From CAG-791 sp963605745 (GTDB lineage Bacteria; Bacillota; Clostridia; Lachnospirales; Lachnospiraceae): a stretch of 64,000 nucleotides of DNA. How positions within the stretch are numbered: position 1 is the stretch's first letter; every line of letters starts with the position of its first letter. The stretch is from contig CAVCWT010000010.1 of the NCBI GenBank assembly GCA_963605745.1, forward strand, positions 13,826-77,825, written 5' to 3'. The notes below the pieces were generated by a model that was not told where the DNA came from, did not search any database, and saw only the letters and a list, made by a program, of their open reading frames with translations. The translations under genes and the position numbers were made by a program. Below, in pieces: positions 9,719 to 18,814 of the stretch.

Positions 9719-10486
9719 TCACATGCCGTGCCGCTTTTTCCAGGCGGCTGTGTGTCTCCAGAAAAGGAGCGGACGGATTGCATTCTTGATCCGATCCTTT
9801 GGAGCAATAAAATGCGGGTAGGAGGCATTTTCTCCTCTCCACTTGTGAAAGGCAAAAGGTTCGACCCCCTCATTCTCAGGAAGTGCATGCTCCCGTCCGA
9901 AATGGACGGCAACCTCCAGCGGAGCAAAGGACAGGCCATCTGCCTCCATCTGGTTTTTGGAATGGCAGCACAGGAAAATGTCCTCGTTGTAGTAGCCATC
10001 GTCTACGGGAACCCAGGGAAGCTGATGCTCGGCCGGGTAGGCCAGAAGCCTTTTCGAACGAAGGGAAACGCTGTTGCCGACCCGGCAGATGTTCCCTTTG
10101 GAGTCGCGGTAGGCATAGTCATTGGTTGGAAGCGGCCAGGGGGACCCAATGTAGTCATAGTCCAGGAAACGATCCTGCCATTTTTCCGGGTGAATGACGA
10201 AACCGTCATAGTGAACCAACAGAATGAACTCTGTCTGGATATACGGTGCGAGCTCATAGACCATGAAATGGTTGAAACCGTCAATATTGTCAATTTTCTC
10301 GCAATGTTCATAGCGAATGGAGGAGGGAAGGCCCCTTGGACGTTCGTGGGTGATGAGCAAGACGTCGCCGTAATCAATCCCCTGCATGGAATATTCCATA
10401 GCCTTGATGGTTTCGTATAGATGAACACTGGTCACGGCAACCAAGGTGACCCGGGGGAGCTGGAGCCTGCCGTTTTGATATTCCAT
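9719..10486 (-). CDS. DUF5672 family protein, probable glycosyltransferase
   Basis: The 255-residue protein shows the DUF5672 features: PRVTLVAVTSVHLYETIKAM near the N-terminus, then FILLVHYDGFVIHPEKW and the DYDYIGSPWP block. Such proteins occur in polysaccharide gene clusters and resemble GT-A glycosyltransferases, but their activity has not been settled to my knowledge. The ATG at 10486 has GAGGT upstream. It ends 11 bases before the GT17-like gene on the same strand, so the two are likely one transcript. The 194 bases between it and the fucosyltransferase gene contain no gene. Confidence 0.75.
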   Translation of the reverse strand: MEYQNGRLQLPRVTLVAVTSVHLYETIKAMEYSMQGIDYGDVLLITHERPRGLPSSIRYEHCEKIDNIDGFNHFMVYELAPYIQTEFILLVHYDGFVIHPEKWQDRFLDYDYIGSPWPLPTNDYAYRDSKGNICRVGNSVSLRSKRLLAYPAEHQLPWVPVDDGYYNEDIFLCCHSKNQMEADGLSFAPLEVAVHFGREHALPENEGVEPFAFHKWRGENASYPHFIAPKDRIKNAIRPLLFWRHTAAWKKRHGM

Positions 10487-10680
10487 GGTAGTACCTCATA
10501 TTAAGATGGTGCGGAGCAATTGCTTCCCCAGGGTGAATGGATTCTTGGGGAAACATCCTGCCGTTTCCGATTTGTTTTGGCAAACGCTGCACGGGCTCTT
10601 TTGCAACTGTTGTACGAGATATTTGTTTTGTGATCGAATGGATCACATATCCGCCGCGGGAGGATGTGAATCGTTCCGGA

Positions 10681-11727
10681 TTATTCTGCCTTCCAGGTTT
10701 TGATGATCCCTGCTCTTCGAAGGAGTGAGCGCCAGATTTTGAGCCAGTAGAACCGCCCGTACAGGAGCTTTCTGCGAATGACCTGGCCCAGATGCCGTAT
10801 AGCACCGGGGCGTTTGTTGCGTCTTGCATAGAGCCTGGAGGTTTTCTTGTAGGCCTCGAGCTCCCTGCGGCATTCCTCCGGCTCCCAGATCCGGCCTTTT
10901 TTATCCTGGTAATGCAGGAAGCTGTAGATGTTCTGCTCAGAGGACCAGAAACCGTCGCTGATGTTGTGCCTTGCCCAGTATTTGGGCGCAATGACGTAGC
11001 GCAGCTTTGTGCTGGTAATGACCGGCATCAGCGAAAAGGACGAATTCGAGAGAATCAGGTACCTTGCGTTTTTGATGGTGACATAATCCTTGCCAACGTC
11101 AAAATGGTGGCACTCGTACTCCGGCAGCACCTTTTTGGCTGCCTCCTCATCCTCCGTGACGATCATAAAGCGCATGTCGGGATTGATCTTTTTCATGTTG
11201 GCAATGGCATGCAGCCAGTAGGTGCGGTCCAGATAGAGCTCCGGATGTCCTGTGTATTCGCCGCCGCGCATATTGATGATGCACAGATCATCGGCCGTAT
11301 ATTCATCGGATTCGTACTCCGGCTTTACCTTCAGCCATTCCCGGATTTCCGGAATATGATGGCCAAAATAACGCTCGTCCTGCAGGTTTCCGTACAGAAG
11401 TGTCCGATCCTGAATGCGGTAGATGCGTTCGTCCGGTCCGCTGATGTAACAGCCGTTTGTCATATCATGATGCGAGTTGCCCATGAACAGGCGGTCATCC
11501 TGCTCGTCGAAACGAGTGTAGGAATCCATTTCACTTCGGGGAATCTCGGTGCCCAGATCGAGATCCATAAAGTACATGCCCTTGTTGGACTGTGCAACAT
11601 TGCCAACCTGCTGCGGATTGACGGTACCAAAATCGTAGCCAAGGTCCATGGCAATGCAGCGGGCGGATATAAAGAAGAACAGCTGGTTCCCAAGGCCGTA
11701 GCCTGGGATAAATTCAACACCAATCAT
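10681..11727 (-). CDS. GT11-like alpha-1,2-fucosyltransferase family protein
   Basis: The N-terminus has GYGLGNQLFFFISARCIAM, the glycine-rich donor-side motif of GT11 fucosyltransferases. A later block INMRGGEY stands where the family has H-x-R-x-GD, so the motif is altered. Near the end of the catalytic domain, ARYLILSNSSFSLMPVI matches the SNSSFS motif. The C-terminal 60 residues are basic, as in membrane-associated transferases. Length is 348 residues. The gene lies 49 bases downstream of the ABC flippase gene on the same strand. GDP-fucose is the expected donor, but the changed HxRxGD motif leaves the donor and acceptor open. Confidence 0.72.
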   Translation of the reverse strand: MIGVEFIPGYGLGNQLFFFISARCIAMDLGYDFGTVNPQQVGNVAQSNKGMYFMDLDLGTEIPRSEMDSYTRFDEQDDRLFMGNSHHDMTNGCYISGPDERIYRIQDRTLLYGNLQDERYFGHHIPEIREWLKVKPEYESDEYTADDLCIINMRGGEYTGHPELYLDRTYWLHAIANMKKINPDMRFMIVTEDEEAAKKVLPEYECHHFDVGKDYVTIKNARYLILSNSSFSLMPVITSTKLRYVIAPKYWARHNISDGFWSSEQNIYSFLHYQDKKGRIWEPEECRRELEAYKKTSRLYARRNKRPGAIRHLGQVIRRKLLYGRFYWLKIWRSLLRRAGIIKTWKAE

Positions 11728-11776
11728 AGGATACCTTTCAACTCGTTCACTTGCCTTTCTGTATCATGTGCAGCGA

Positions 11777-13606
11777 CTATTGTCCTACATGCAGAATGTG
11801 TTCGCCTTCCAATGTGACCGCCGAGATGGTTTCATCAGCGACGCGGTAGATGACATCACATTTCTCAATGGTATTGAGGCGATGGGCGATGATGACCATG
11901 GTCTTCTTGCCGTGGAAGGAATTGATGGCTTCCATCAGTGCAGCCTCAGTATCGTTATCAAGTGCAGAGGTAGCCTCGTCAAAAACCAGAATCTCCGGAT
12001 TATGATACAGAGCCCTGGCAATTCCGATGCGCTGCCGCTGTCCGCCGGAGAGGCGAACGCCGCGGTCGCCGACCTTGGTGTCGAGACCTTCGGGAAGAGA
12101 GCGGATGAATTCATCCAGCTGCGCTTCCTTCAGAACCTCCCAGATTCTCGTTTCGCTGACCTTGTCAGCATCGATGCCGAAGGCGATGTTCTCGCGGATC
12201 GACTCGTCAATGAGGTAGATGCTCTGCGGAATGTAGCCGATCTGTGCCAGCCAGGAATCATAGTTCGAGAAAATATCCGCACCGTCGCACAGAATTTGTC
12301 CACTCTGTGCATGGAGAAGTCCCAGGAGGATGTCAACGATGGTGGATTTACCGGCCCCGGAAGGACCCATGATGCCGACAGATTGTCCTTTTTGGACCGT
12401 CATATTGGCATGACGGAAGATGTAAGTATCACTGTCCGGATAATGGAAGGAGATGTCCTTGAGTTCAATCCGGTGCTCCAGATGCAGGGCGGGACCGGCA
12501 ATCTGCGATTGTTTTGCCCGCATTTCGCCTTCGGTCTTGTTGGACTCGGTCAGATTGTCATACAGATAGTTCAGGCTGGGCTCCTCGTAAGCGGCCTGTG
12601 CCATGTAGGTGTTGATGCGGTTGGCACTGGGCAGGATCCGGACAGCAGCGATGGCAAAGGCCGTCAGCTGCGTCAGGAGTAAGGTGACATCTCCGCCCAG
12701 CAGCATGTAGATGGCAATAAAGCCCATGACACTGACCATGAAAACGGTCTCGATCATGAGGCGCGGCAGATTGTTGAATACCGCATAATCTGTGGCAACA
12801 TCTGCACCGATCCTGCCACTCTCATAGTAGTTACGGATAAAGAAATCCTGCCGGTTCAGAACCTTTACGTCCTTGAGTCCGTAAATGGCCTGCAGTCTCC
12901 ATTTGGCAATACGGGACTGAATCTTCTGGTTTCTGGAGCCGATGGAGTTCAGTCGGGGCTTGATACATTTGGTGCTGAACAAGGTGAGTGCCAGCAGGAT
13001 AATGATGATAAAAAGCGTCATCTGCCAGTTGACGAACAAAAGGAAAATGCCCAGGAACAATGAGACAACAATCTCGGTGGACATCTGCAGAAGGCACAGA
13101 ATCAGCGAGAAGGTCTGCGGAATATCACTGTCGGTAATTCGAAAGACCGTCGGGATATCTGCGCCCAGGTAGTCTTCATAGGGACGATTGAGAAAATCAC
13201 GCATGACCCGGCTGATCATATCGTTGCGGGCATTCGTGATAAAATGATTCTGCTGCCTTGTTACCAGGAGCAGAAAGGCATTCTTGACAATATAGATGAT
13301 CATGAGCAGCACCAGCATCGCAATGGTGAGGCGGAAGGTGGTGGTCAGGCCAAGGCCGTTTGCTGCGGCGCGAAGGAAGGGAATTTTATCCAGATAGCCT
13401 TCCAGCGTGTCCGGGGAAGTGATGGCCGTTACGATCGGAACGATCATGGAGACGCCAACGGTTTCCAGCAGTCCGCTGATCAGAATCAGGATGCCAAGGC
13501 CCAGACACTGACGCTTCTGGTGATGATCCAGTATATAGGACAGTTTGCGGAGCATGGACAGTTTGGCGGTCTCTGTGCTGGCTGTTTGTTTATTAAAGGA
13601 ACTCAT
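11777..13606 (-). CDS. ABC transporter, PglK-like flippase (paralogue of the 0.3 kb gene)
   Basis: The frame is open from 13708, but the start at 13606 (MSSFNK) is preferred because AGGAG lies about ten bases upstream, giving 609 residues. The membrane domain is followed by an ATPase domain with Walker A GPSGAGKST, signature LSGGQ, Walker B FDEATSALD and an IIAHR H-loop. It should work as a homodimer that flips a lipid-linked glycan. It heads the minus-strand glycan set, which supports export of the product made by the three downstream transferase-like proteins. An extended -10 promoter is seen at 13685-13690. Confidence 0.85.
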   Translation of the reverse strand: MSSFNKQTASTETAKLSMLRKLSYILDHHQKRQCLGLGILILISGLLETVGVSMIVPIVTAITSPDTLEGYLDKIPFLRAAANGLGLTTTFRLTIAMLVLLMIIYIVKNAFLLLVTRQQNHFITNARNDMISRVMRDFLNRPYEDYLGADIPTVFRITDSDIPQTFSLILCLLQMSTEIVVSLFLGIFLLFVNWQMTLFIIIILLALTLFSTKCIKPRLNSIGSRNQKIQSRIAKWRLQAIYGLKDVKVLNRQDFFIRNYYESGRIGADVATDYAVFNNLPRLMIETVFMVSVMGFIAIYMLLGGDVTLLLTQLTAFAIAAVRILPSANRINTYMAQAAYEEPSLNYLYDNLTESNKTEGEMRAKQSQIAGPALHLEHRIELKDISFHYPDSDTYIFRHANMTVQKGQSVGIMGPSGAGKSTIVDILLGLLHAQSGQILCDGADIFSNYDSWLAQIGYIPQSIYLIDESIRENIAFGIDADKVSETRIWEVLKEAQLDEFIRSLPEGLDTKVGDRGVRLSGGQRQRIGIARALYHNPEILVFDEATSALDNDTEAALMEAINSFHGKKTMVIIAHRLNTIEKCDVIYRVADETISAVTLEGEHILHVGQ

Positions 13607-13684
13607 GTGGTTTGTTCTCCTGATGGAATGTGCTGCAGGCAGCCAATTCATAACTGTAAATCGATTTGTTCTGAACAAAGATAG

Positions 13685-13690
13685 ATTATA
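13685..13690 (-). promoter_or_regulatory. Extended -10 promoter for the minus-strand glycan set
   Basis: On the minus strand the sequence reads TGGTATAAT, an extended -10 box, about 75 bases before the chosen flippase start. No good -35 box is seen at the usual distance, as is common for extended -10 promoters. Confidence 0.5.
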
Positions 13691-13875
13691 CCACATGAAA
13701 TCATTCACATTGGAGTCACAATTGCAGGTGGATTAAGTGATACAATGTTTATCTACGGCCAGAGCCCAAAGAGGCTCCCGGCCGGCCGCGTCGAAAATGC
13801 AGAGCATTTAAGATGCGGGTGTTGAACATGTGAAAATATGCACCGAATTTGATCAACAGACCAGGCGGGGTATAA

Positions 13876-15273
13876 ATGGGGACCATGAATCAAAGAGAAA
13901 GCGGTCAGAGAAACAGAAACGAAAATCGGCGCGAACAGGAACGTGACAGGAGTAGACAATCTTATGCCGAGGATGCGGAGCGCCGCAGAAAACAGCGGCA
14001 GGCAAGGCGTCGGAAAAGAGAGCGCGAGCTGCGAAGGCAAAAGAGAATTCTCGCTGCCGTGTGCTGCCTTGGAGCGGTTCTGGTGATCGCCCTGGCGGCA
14101 GCAGGAATTCGCTGGCTTCGCAGCGGAAAGGATGCAGGATCCGGTAAGACGCAAACGCAAACGGCTGCAGAGGAGACCTTAGAAGGCAACAAAACGGCAG
14201 CAGGGGAATTGGACTCGAACGAAGATTCTGCAAAAGATGCAGATTCCGAAGACTCCGGAGAGAACACCTCCGGGACGAGCGCCTATTGCTCTTTCGCGGA
14301 AACGTCAAATACGGTGCAGCTGAAGGACAGCCTGACCGATATCTCCATCTACGATGCCCAAAGGGGAATTACCAGTACGTCATCGAGCGTATCGGATTCG
14401 GAAGGTACAGCTGGGCAGAGCAGTGAATCCTCCGAGGAAGGAGATTCCTCCGAGGAAGAGGCGAGCGATACGAGTAAGGAAGAGGCAGCTAAGGCAGCTG
14501 ATTATGTGGACAGCCAGTATGCCATTCTGGTGAATGCCACAACCGGCGAAATTCTGGCAGAGCGGCGCGCTTTTGAGAGGATGGTTCCGGCGTCCATGAC
14601 GAAGGTGATGACACTGCTGGTTGCCGTGGAGGCCATGGAGAATCCGGAGGAAAACCTCAAGGACACGGTAACCATTACCCAGGAAATCTGTGATGAGTCC
14701 TATCTGTCCGGCTCCAGCTTTGTTGGCTATGGGGTGGGCGATACGGCGACAGTAGAGGATCTTTTGTACGGAGCAATTCTTCCCTCCGGTGCAGATGCTG
14801 CCATGGCGCTGGCAGAATACACCGCAGGCTCTCAGGAGGCATTTGCCGAGCTGATGAATCAGAAGGCAGAGGAGCTCGGAATCGCACAGACGACACATTT
14901 TACGAACTGCGTCGGTCTGTACAACGAGGATCATTACAGTACGGTATATGATATGTGCATCATCATGAAGGCGGCGGTTGACAATGAGCTGTGCAAAAAG
15001 ATTCTGTCTGCTCATACCTGGACAACCGGAGCACTGAAGGACAATCCAAACGGCACGGAGATCTCCAACTGGTTCCTTCGCAGAATCGAGGACCATGATA
15101 CGGCCGGCACCGTTCTATGCGGCAAGACCGGCTTTGTCAATGAGTCCGGCAACTGTGCAGTCAGCTATGAAGAGGGGAATGACGGAAATGACTATATTGT
15201 CTGCACAGGACTGACCTATAATCTCTGGCGCTGCATTTATGATCATGTAGCGCTGTATAAGGAGTACACATAA
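13876..15273 (+). CDS. D-alanyl-D-alanine carboxypeptidase (DacF/PBP5 family), N-terminally anchored
   Basis: This 465-residue serine peptidase has S240-M-T-K as the nucleophile motif, S304-G-A-D as the second motif (alanine where many family members have asparagine) and K417-T-G. It trims the terminal D-alanine of peptidoglycan stem peptides. Its layout is unusual: about 55 strongly basic cytoplasmic residues, one membrane helix (about 56-80), a roughly 130-residue Ser/Glu/Ala-rich linker, then the catalytic domain. It ends soon after the KTG region, so the usual C-terminal beta domain and amphipathic anchor are missing. It is therefore tethered by its N-terminus and held away from the membrane by the linker. 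The ATG at 13876 follows GGCGGGG; ATG 13885 is an alternative. Confidence 0.87.
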   Translation: MGTMNQRESGQRNRNENRREQERDRSRQSYAEDAERRRKQRQARRRKRERELRRQKRILAAVCCLGAVLVIALAAAGIRWLRSGKDAGSGKTQTQTAAEETLEGNKTAAGELDSNEDSAKDADSEDSGENTSGTSAYCSFAETSNTVQLKDSLTDISIYDAQRGITSTSSSVSDSEGTAGQSSESSEEGDSSEEEASDTSKEEAAKAADYVDSQYAILVNATTGEILAERRAFERMVPASMTKVMTLLVAVEAMENPEENLKDTVTITQEICDESYLSGSSFVGYGVGDTATVEDLLYGAILPSGADAAMALAEYTAGSQEAFAELMNQKAEELGIAQTTHFTNCVGLYNEDHYSTVYDMCIIMKAAVDNELCKKILSAHTWTTGALKDNPNGTEISNWFLRRIEDHDTAGTVLCGKTGFVNESGNCAVSYEEGNDGNDYIVCTGLTYNLWRCIYDHVALYKEYT

Positions 15274-15281
15274 GCCTCTTT

Positions 15282-15315
15282 CAAGGAAACGCGGATGGAT
15301 CTTTGTGTTTCCTTG
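15282..15315 (+). terminator. Stem-loop after the carboxypeptidase gene
   Basis: CAAGGAAAC pairs with GTTTCCTTG across a 16-base loop, starting nine bases after the stop codon. No T-run follows, so it may be an RNA stability element instead of a true terminator. Confidence 0.4.
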
Positions 15316-15373
15316 CAAACGGATGATCCGTGAGAGTAAAGAAGGCTAAGACACGAAGGAAAGGAAATTCAAT

Positions 15374-15853
15374 ATGGAAAAAATCGCAAGCTTTACCGTA
15401 AATCACCTGACGCTGGAGCCTGGAATTTATGTTTCCCGCAAGGATCATTTCGCAGATACGACGATCACAACCTTTGACCTGCGAATGACAGCGCCGAACC
15501 GGGAGCCGGTGATGAACACGGCAGAACTGCACACCATTGAGCATCTGGGGGCAACCTACCTTCGCAATGATGCGAACTGGAAGGACCGGGTCGTTTATTT
15601 TGGTCCGATGGGATGCCGGACCGGCTGCTATGTCCTGCTGGAAGGGGATCTGACATCGGAGAATATCGTGCCTCTGATCACCGGGATGTTCGAGTTCATC
15701 CGGGACTATGAGGGAGAGATTCCGGGCGCTGCGGCAAGAGACTGCGGGAACTATCTGGATCAGAACCTTGGAATGGCAAAATGGCTGGCAGCACGCTATC
15801 TGGATCGCACGCTGTATGGCATTACAAAAGATCATCTGGTGTATCCGGAGTGA
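15374..15853 (+). CDS. luxS: S-ribosylhomocysteine lyase LuxS
   Basis: The enzyme cleaves S-ribosylhomocysteine to homocysteine and DPD, the precursor of autoinducer-2, in the activated methyl cycle. The 159-residue sequence has the full family signature: FDLRMTAPN, the metal-binding H53-T-I-E-H57, FGPMGCRTGCY with the catalytic cysteine C81, and C124 in ARDCGNYLDQN as the third metal ligand. Length is normal. AGGAAAGGAAA precedes the ATG. No methyl-cycle partner such as pfs is nearby, so the gene stands alone between the carboxypeptidase and the sugar isomerase genes. No SAM or SAH riboswitch was recognised upstream. Confidence 0.96.
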   Translation: MEKIASFTVNHLTLEPGIYVSRKDHFADTTITTFDLRMTAPNREPVMNTAELHTIEHLGATYLRNDANWKDRVVYFGPMGCRTGCYVLLEGDLTSENIVPLITGMFEFIRDYEGEIPGAAARDCGNYLDQNLGMAKWLAARYLDRTLYGITKDHLVYPE

Positions 15854-16064
15854 AGATTGCCTGATTTCTTCTGGAAACCGGTTTGTGCAAAATGCAAAAA
15901 GAGAAAAAAAAGACACCAAATGCATTATTATTGATGGTGACGAATGGCAAACGGGAACCTATAATTAGATTGTTATCCATCATAAATCCGGCTGCAGGAA
16001 GCTGGTTTATGCGGAAATTCAGCAAACGCTGAACAATACACTATATCGTTTTTGGAGGGTTGGT

Positions 16065-17564
16065 ATGAACAATATTCCGGTAATTAAACTTGGTATTGTT
16101 GCTGTGTCGCGTGACTGCTTCCCTGCATCCCTTGCAGAGAATCGCAGAAAAGCTCTGGTAGAGGCTTATGCGAGCAAGTACAATGCCGCAGACATTTACG
16201 AATGTCCGATCACGATCATCGAGAGCGAGATCGACATGGTAAATGCCCTGGAAGACATCAAGAAGAACGACTGCAATGCCCTGTGCGTATATCTCGGAAA
16301 TTTCGGACCTGAGATTTCGGAGACTCTTCTGGCTAAACATTTTGACGGCCCGAAGATGCTCTGCGCAGCAGCAGAGGAGTCTCAGAATGATCTGATTGAC
16401 GGACGCGGCGATGCCTATTGCGGCGTTCTGAATGCATCCTACAATCTGGCTCTTCGCAACACCAAGTGCTACATCCCTGAGTACCCGGTCGGCAATGCCG
16501 AGGAGTGCGCAGACATGATTCATGATTTCCTTCCGGTTGCAAGAGTTGCCTATGGCCTTGCGAACCTGAAGATCATTACCTTTGGACCTCGTCCGTCCAA
16601 TTTCCTGGCATGTAATGCTCCGATCAAGCAGCTGTACAACCTGGACATTGAGATCGAGGAAGAGTCCGAACTGGATCTGTATGAAGCGTATCTTAAGCAC
16701 GAAGGAGACGAGAGAATTGCGGCAACCGCTGCAGACATGGCACAGGAGATGGGCTATGAGGCCGGCAAGGAGCCGGAGATGCTCTCCAAGCTCGCACAGT
16801 ACGAGCTGACACTCCTTGACTGGGCTGAGGAGCACAAGGGCTATCGCAAGTATGTTGCCATGACCACCAAGTGCTGGCCGGCATTCCAGGATATGTTCAA
16901 GTTCGTTCCCTGCTACGTCAACAGCCGCATGATGCGCAAGGGCATCCCGGTTTCCTGCGAGGTAGATATTTACGGAACGCTGTCTGAGTACATCGGACTG
17001 TGCATTTCCGGCGAAGAGGTTACGCTGCTGGATATCAATAACTCTGTTCCGCATGACATGTATGAAGAGTCCATCAAGGGACAGTTTGATTACAAGTTTA
17101 CCGATACCTTCATGGGCTTCCACTGCGGCAACACCTGCTCGAGCAAGCTGGTTAACCCGCACCTGTCCTTCCAGAGAATCATGGCAAGAACCCACCCGCA
17201 GGATTGGTGCGACGGAACCATCGAGGGCGATATCGCTCCTTCGAAGATCACCTTCTACCGTCTGCAGTCCACATCGGACAACGTGCTCCGCGCATATGCA
17301 GCAGAAGGTGAGGTACTGCCGGTTGCAACACGCTCCTTCGGCGGCATCGGTGTATTCGCCATCAAGGAAATGGGACGATTCTATCGCTATTGCCTGATCA
17401 GCAAGAACTATCCTCACCATGGCGCCGTGATGTTCGGCCACTACGGCAAGAGCCTGTATGAGGCACTCAAGTACATCGGTGTGGATCCGTCCGAAATCGG
17501 CTACAACCAGCCGGAAGGCGTTCTGTATCCGGACGAGAATCCCTTCTCCAAGCCGTTTGCCTGA
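16065..17564 (+). CDS. L-fucose/L-arabinose isomerase family protein
   Basis: The 499-residue protein resembles the FucI/AraA fold: an N-terminal Rossmann-like part (GIVAVSRDCFP, ALCVYLGNFGPE), a central part with FGPRPSNFLACNAP, then conserved acidic and histidine residues in the second half (CEVDIYGTLSEYIG, GFHCGNTC, GAVMFGHYGKSLYEAL). Members interconvert aldoses and ketoses using a divalent metal. Codon use is that of a strongly expressed gene (many GGC, CTG and AAG codons), and GGAGGG precedes the ATG. No sugar kinase or transporter sits beside it, so its natural sugar cannot be inferred from the neighbourhood. A 211-base spacer upstream has no clear sigma-A promoter at normal spacing. 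Confidence 0.8.
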   Translation: MNNIPVIKLGIVAVSRDCFPASLAENRRKALVEAYASKYNAADIYECPITIIESEIDMVNALEDIKKNDCNALCVYLGNFGPEISETLLAKHFDGPKMLCAAAEESQNDLIDGRGDAYCGVLNASYNLALRNTKCYIPEYPVGNAEECADMIHDFLPVARVAYGLANLKIITFGPRPSNFLACNAPIKQLYNLDIEIEEESELDLYEAYLKHEGDERIAATAADMAQEMGYEAGKEPEMLSKLAQYELTLLDWAEEHKGYRKYVAMTTKCWPAFQDMFKFVPCYVNSRMMRKGIPVSCEVDIYGTLSEYIGLCISGEEVTLLDINNSVPHDMYEESIKGQFDYKFTDTFMGFHCGNTCSSKLVNPHLSFQRIMARTHPQDWCDGTIEGDIAPSKITFYRLQSTSDNVLRAYAAEGEVLPVATRSFGGIGVFAIKEMGRFYRYCLISKNYPHHGAVMFGHYGKSLYEALKYIGVDPSEIGYNQPEGVLYPDENPFSKPFA

Positions 17565-17668
17565 AGAAAGGAAAAATAACGGCCGTGCCGTAGCCGCATG
17601 CTAATAAGCGGAAATGAATCAAGATGAAAGAAGCTGTTCCGGCCTGTGGTATGTCGGAGCAGAGACAG

Positions 17669-17705
17669 GATGCCCCGACACTTCATTTAGAGGTGCCGGG
17701 GCATC
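17669..17705 (+). terminator. Stem-loop terminator after the sugar isomerase gene
   Basis: GATGCCCCG pairs with CGGGGCATC, extended inward by CAC/GTG around a loop. It lies about 105 bases beyond the stop codon. There is no strong T-run, so the efficiency is uncertain. Confidence 0.6.
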
Positions 17706-17858
17706 GCTGTGTCATGCGGATGGATACAGGGTTTATTGGAGGTCGTTTTTGGACAAATGCTGTACGAATGGGCGAGGTGTGAGATAATGGCTGCCTGGGA
17801 AACAGTTATGAAGGATGAACCTTTTGCCTTTGACAGGTAAGATGGAAGAGGAGAGAAC

Positions 17859-18737
17859 ATGTCAGATTATATGATCCGCGGCATTGCTGCGAATAATGAG
17901 ATACGTTGTTTTGCCGTGACAGGGCGAGATCTTGTTGAAAAGGCGAGAACATCCCATGGCACCAGCCCGGTGGCAACGGCTGCACTCGGACGAACGATGA
18001 TGGGAGCCCTGATGATGAGTGATATGCTCAAAAACGAGGACGACCTTCTGACGATTCGCTTCGACGGAGACGGTCCACTGGGCTCCATCGTGGTGACAGG
18101 AGACCGCCATGGGAATGTAAAGGGTTATGTTCAGCATCCGCTGGTTATGCTGCCCCTGAAGGCGGACGGACATCTGGATGTGGGCGGAGCTGTCGGCAAG
18201 GGAATGCTGACGGTGATCCGTGATCTGGACATGAAGAATTCTTATAACGGACAGATTGCCATCCATTCCGGTGAAATTGCAGACGATCTCACCCATTATT
18301 TTGCAGAGTCGGAACAGATTCCTTCCTCCGTGGGTCTGGGGGTTCTGGTGGACACCGATTATACCGTAAAAAAGGCAGGTGGGTTCCTCATCCAGCTGAT
18401 GCCGTTCGCATCGGAGGAAACGATCAGCAGACTGGAGAAGAACCTGAATGGAATTCCCTATGTGACAGACATGATGGAGGCCGGTCTGACACCGGAGACC
18501 ATGCTGGAGAAGGTGCTGGAAGGATTCGATGATCTGCGGATTACGGATAGGTCCCAGGTGCAGTTCCACTGCAACTGCTCCAGAGACCGCGTCCGCAGAG
18601 CCCTGTCACTGATCGGCCGGGAGGAGCTGACCTCGATGATCGAGGAGGCACATCCGGTAGAGCTGTCCTGTCAATTCTGCGGGCGCAAATATGAATTTGC
18701 TCCAAAGGAGCTGGCAGAGATCCTGGCAGAAGGATAA
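17859..18737 (+). CDS. hslO: Redox-regulated chaperone Hsp33
   Basis: Hsp33 is a cytosolic holdase that switches on when its four cysteines lose zinc and form disulphides under oxidative stress. The 292-residue sequence shows the N-terminal core (TSPVATAALGRTMMGALMM, GDRHGNVKGYV, VGKGMLTVIRDL) and the C-terminal zinc centre CNC followed by CQFC, all four cysteines being present. AGGAG lies before the ATG. A possible extended -10 box TGAGATAAT sits at 17780-17788. The next gene, an ABC exporter, starts 77 bases downstream in the same direction and may be co-transcribed. Confidence 0.95.
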   Translation: MSDYMIRGIAANNEIRCFAVTGRDLVEKARTSHGTSPVATAALGRTMMGALMMSDMLKNEDDLLTIRFDGDGPLGSIVVTGDRHGNVKGYVQHPLVMLPLKADGHLDVGGAVGKGMLTVIRDLDMKNSYNGQIAIHSGEIADDLTHYFAESEQIPSSVGLGVLVDTDYTVKKAGGFLIQLMPFASEETISRLEKNLNGIPYVTDMMEAGLTPETMLEKVLEGFDDLRITDRSQVQFHCNCSRDRVRRALSLIGREELTSMIEEAHPVELSCQFCGRKYEFAPKELAEILAEG

Positions 18738-18814
18738 CTGCGGGCCGCGTCGGATGTGAATTACAGCATAGGATGTGGTAGGATAACCGAGTTATTACAG
18801 AAAGGAATCGGCTT

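Noticed and set aside
13607..13708. Upstream extension of the minus-strand flippase (34 extra residues)
   Set aside because: No ribosome-binding site at 13708, the extension covers the promoter-like TATAAT at 13685-13690, and ATG 13606 has AGGAG.
15854..16064. Promoter or riboswitch before the sugar isomerase
   Set aside because: TTGATG and TATAAT are 23 bases apart, too far for sigma-A. The hairpins present do not match a riboswitch I know.
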